DNA of 7,736 bases, from the NCBI GenBank assembly GCA_004299665.1, contig SCQZ01000105.1, positions 1-7,736 of the forward strand, in the 5' to 3' direction. Below are positions 6,221-7,736 of this stretch, piece by piece (the stretch's first letter is position 1; the number at the start of each line of letters is the position of its first letter). The translations under genes and the position numbers were made by a program. The stretch comes from Jatrophihabitans sp. Lineage in GTDB: Bacteria > Actinomycetota > Actinomycetes > Mycobacteriales > Jatrophihabitantaceae. The notes beneath the pieces were generated by a model. That model worked only from the letters and a program-made list of their open reading frames with translations, had not been told where the DNA came from and did not search any database.

Positions 6221-6316
6221 CAGGTTCCACCACCCGGCCGCCATACCCGGCCGGACGCACCACCCAACCGGCCGCAACACGACCGGCCGCAACACAACCG
6301 AACACCAGCCGGACGC
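6221..6316 (+). repeat. C-rich, T-poor intergenic array with repeated CGGCCG and a 15-bp tandem unit
   Basis: CGGCCG occurs four times in 55 bases (6235, 6248, 6269, 6284). ACCGGCCGCAACAC plus one base is a 15-bp unit repeated in tandem at 6267-6281 and 6282-6296, with a shortened third copy (ACCGAACAC) at 6297-6305. GCCGGACGC appears at 6250-6258 and 6308-6316. From 6221 to 6312 the + strand is about half C, with 3 T in 92 bases and C roughly twice G. It encodes no plausible protein. A C-rich, T-poor transcript could act as a Rho loading site downstream of rpsO, although the self-complementary CGGCCG copies could pair with one another. No function is established. Confidence 0.65.
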
Positions 6317-6323
6317 GTCCAGC

Positions 6324-6357
6324 GCGTCGAGGCGACGAGGCGAGCGCGTAGCGACGC
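6324..6357. repeat. Short direct and inverted repeat cluster upstream of pnp
   Basis: CGAGGCGA is present twice in perfect tandem (6328-6335 and 6336-6343). The cluster is bounded by GCGTCG (6324-6329) and its reverse complement CGACGC (6352-6357). The composition, with GCGA and GAGCG runs, resembles small palindromic repeats scattered in some actinobacterial intergenic regions. Whether it is dispersed in this genome cannot be judged from one copy. Confidence 0.45.
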
Positions 6358-6425
6358 CGGTCCTCGGTAGTGGCGACCGCACCAAACGCGACAGACGCGG
6401 TGCGTGCGCTTCGATCGAAGACCGG
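6357..6425 (+). ncRNA. Structured pnp 5' leader, candidate Actino-pnp-type element
   Basis: An outer stem CCGGTC (6357-6362) with GACCGG (6420-6425) encloses a strong hairpin. That hairpin is CGCACC (6378-6383) with GGTGCG (6399-6404), continued after a 4-base bulge (AAAC) by GCG (6388-6390) with CGC (6396-6398) around loop ACAGA. The palindrome CTTCGATCGAAG (6409-6420) can form an alternative small hairpin that competes for base 6420. A conserved RNA class, the Actino-pnp motif, is known in leaders of actinobacterial pnp genes, and in E. coli a pnp leader hairpin mediates autoregulation through RNase III and PNPase. Position and foldability fit, but I could not match the consensus, so the assignment is tentative. 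Confidence 0.4.
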
Positions 6426-6496
6426 AGCCCCTGACGTCGATCCCGCACCGCGGGCGCCGACTCCTCCCGTCGCTCTGGCACGTCGCCGGCACCGAC

Positions 6497-6504
6497 GAGA
6501 GGGG
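6497..6504 (+). promoter_or_regulatory. Ribosome binding site of pnp
   Basis: GAGAGGGG ends 8 bases before the GTG at 6513 and supports that codon as the pnp start. No ATG lies in frame nearby. Confidence 0.7.
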
Positions 6505-6512
6505 TACTTCGC

Positions 6513-7723
6513 GTGACCCAGACAGACACGCAGTCCACCGTGCACGAAACCGTTGCCACCATCGACAACGGCAGGTTCGGCACCCACACCATCCGCTTCG
6601 AGACGGGGCGGCTGGCCAGGCAGGCGGCCGGCTCTGTCGTCGCCTACCTCGACGACGAGTCGATGCTGCTGTCGGCGACGACGGCCGGCAAGCACCCGCG
6701 GGAGGGCTTCGACTTCTTCCCGCTGACCGTCGACGTCGAGGAGCGCATGTACGCGGCCGGGCGCATCCCGGGCTCGTTCTTCCGCCGTGAGGGCCGCCCC
6801 TCCGAGAACGCGATCCTGACCTGCCGGCTCATCGACCGGCCGCTGCGCCCGTCATTCGTCAAGGGGCTGCGCAACGAGGTGCAGGTCGTCGTCACCGTGA
6901 TGGCGCTGCACCCGGAGCACCTGTACGACGTCGTCGCGATCAACGCGGCGTCCGCGTCCACGCAACTGGCCGGGCTGCCGTTCAGCGGTCCGGTGGGCGG
7001 CACCCGGGTCGCGCTCATCGACGGCCAGTGGGTCGCCTTCCCGAACTACAGCCAGCTCGAGGACGCGACGTTCGACATGGTCGTCGCCGGGCGGGTGCTG
7101 GACACCGGGGATGTGGCGATCATGATGGTCGAGGCGGAGGCCACCGAGCGCACCATCGACCTGATCGCCGGCGGCGCCACCCGCCCGACCGAGGAGGTCG
7201 TCGCCGAGGGTCTCGAGGCGGCCAAGCCCTTCATCGCCGAACTGTGCCGTGCCCAGGCGGAGCTGGCCGCGCTCGCGGCGAAGCCCACCGCGCCGTTCCC
7301 GGTGTTCCTGGACTACCAGGACGACGTGCTGGCAGCGGTCACCGACGCCGTGAGCGCCCCGCTGGCGCAGGCGCTGACGATCGCCGACAAGCAGGACCGT
7401 GAGGCCGAACTGGATCGCCTCAAGGACCAGGCCAAGGCCGACCTCGCCGAGCGCTTCGCCGGCCGCGAGAACGAGATCAGCCCCGCCTACCGGGCGCTGA
7501 CCAAGAAGCTGGTGCGCCAGCGGATCCTGCGCGACAAGGTCCGCATCGACGGCCGTGGTCTGGCCGACATCCGCACCCTGTCGGCCGAGGTCGAGGTCGT
7601 GCCGCGGGTGCACGGCTCGGCGCTGTTCCAGCGCGGCGAGACCCAGATCCTCGGCATCACCACGCTGAACATGCTGGGCATGGAGCAGAAGCTCGACACG
7701 CTCTCGCCGGAGAAGACCAAGCG
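6513..7723 (+). CDS. pnp: Polynucleotide phosphorylase, 3'-truncated by the window edge
   Basis: PNPase (called GpsI in some actinobacteria) is a phosphorolytic 3'-5' exoribonuclease that releases nucleoside diphosphates and can add tails in reverse. It works as a trimer in RNA decay. The 404 residues seen cover the first RNase PH domain, with AAGRIPGSFFRREGRPSE (81-98) and TCRLIDRPLRPSF (103-115). An all-helical linker domain follows (about 240-330). The beginning of the second RNase PH domain has VRIDGRGLADIRTLSAEV (343-360) and GSALFQRGETQ (368-378). The full protein is usually 700-750 residues, so the rest of the second PH domain and the KH and S1 RNA-binding domains are missing. GTG 6513 has a good ribosome binding site. 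Real sequence stops at 7723: relatives continue KR-YMHHYNFP, but here the codons after KR come from adapter sequence. pnp follows rpsO as in many bacteria. Confidence 0.97.
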
Positions 7724-7736
7724 AGATCGGAAGAGC
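7724..7736 (+). other. Illumina adapter remnant (assembly artefact)
   Basis: AGATCGGAAGAGC is identical over all 13 bases to the common start of Illumina TruSeq adapters and reaches exactly to the end of the window. It interrupts pnp at the third base of codon 404 and turns the expected conserved residues YMHH into DRKS. A 13-base match at the very end of the sequence is very unlikely by chance, so it should not be treated as genomic sequence. Confidence 0.95.

Noticed and set aside
6186..6221. GC-rich stretch after rpsO considered as an intrinsic terminator
   Set aside because: Only short 4-bp stems and palindromes without a usable loop are found, and there is no T-tract.
6267..6305. 15-bp tandem repeats considered as a CRISPR array
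   Set aside because: The units are contiguous with no spacers, too short and too few, and no cas gene is nearby.
6404..6790. Small + strand open frame overlapping the pnp leader and the start of pnp
   Set aside because: It is Arg-rich and out of frame with pnp. It lacks a convincing ribosome binding site and shows no family features.
1..7736. Search for a novel defence, mobile or biosynthetic system
   Set aside because: Every gene belongs to a known housekeeping or transporter family in a familiar order. The remaining non-coding structure is reported as individual findings but does not amount to a new system on this evidence.

Overview
The window is a stretch of chromosome from a high-GC Gram-positive bacterium, class Actinomycetes. 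The base composition is very GC-rich and most genes start with GTG. The proteins match actinobacterial forms of IF2, RbfA, S15, RibF and PNPase. I cannot place it to genus from sequence alone. All eight genes lie on the + strand, and I find no credible gene on the - strand. It is a housekeeping locus for translation and RNA turnover. I saw no defence system, phage, insertion sequence, CRISPR array, tRNA or rRNA, and no evidence of a wholly new system.

Layout: the 3' two-thirds or so of infB (IF2) enters from the left edge and stops at 1696. A gap of about 110 bases follows, holding a striking 19-bp inverted repeat (1707-1771). Next comes a tightly packed block: ylxP (DUF503), rbfA (3 bases later), a DinF-type MATE transporter (overlapping rbfA by 4 bases if its start is the CTG at 2563) and truB (overlapping the MATE gene by 8 bases). 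An 80-base gap holds a GC hairpin and a likely promoter, then ribF begins at 4822 as a probable leaderless message. A 143-base gap with an extended -10 promoter and a structured leader precedes rpsO (S15). A 327-base gap follows, with a C-rich, T-poor repeat array, a short repeat cluster and a structured leader. Then pnp begins and is cut by the right edge.

The products act on linked steps. IF2 starts translation, RbfA matures the 30S subunit, TruB makes pseudouridine 55 in tRNA, and S15 nucleates the 30S central domain. PNPase degrades RNA and is often autoregulated together with rpsO. RibF makes FMN and FAD, and the MATE transporter is a membrane efflux protein. These last two are not translation factors but are common passengers in actinobacterial versions of this locus.

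The last 13 bases (7724-7736) are identical to the Illumina TruSeq adapter prefix, and they replace the conserved PNPase sequence expected there. The right end is therefore an assembly artefact, not biology. The observations most worth following are the infB-ylxP inverted repeat, the missing canonical start of the MATE gene, the rpsO and pnp leaders, and the odd intergenic repeats between rpsO and pnp.
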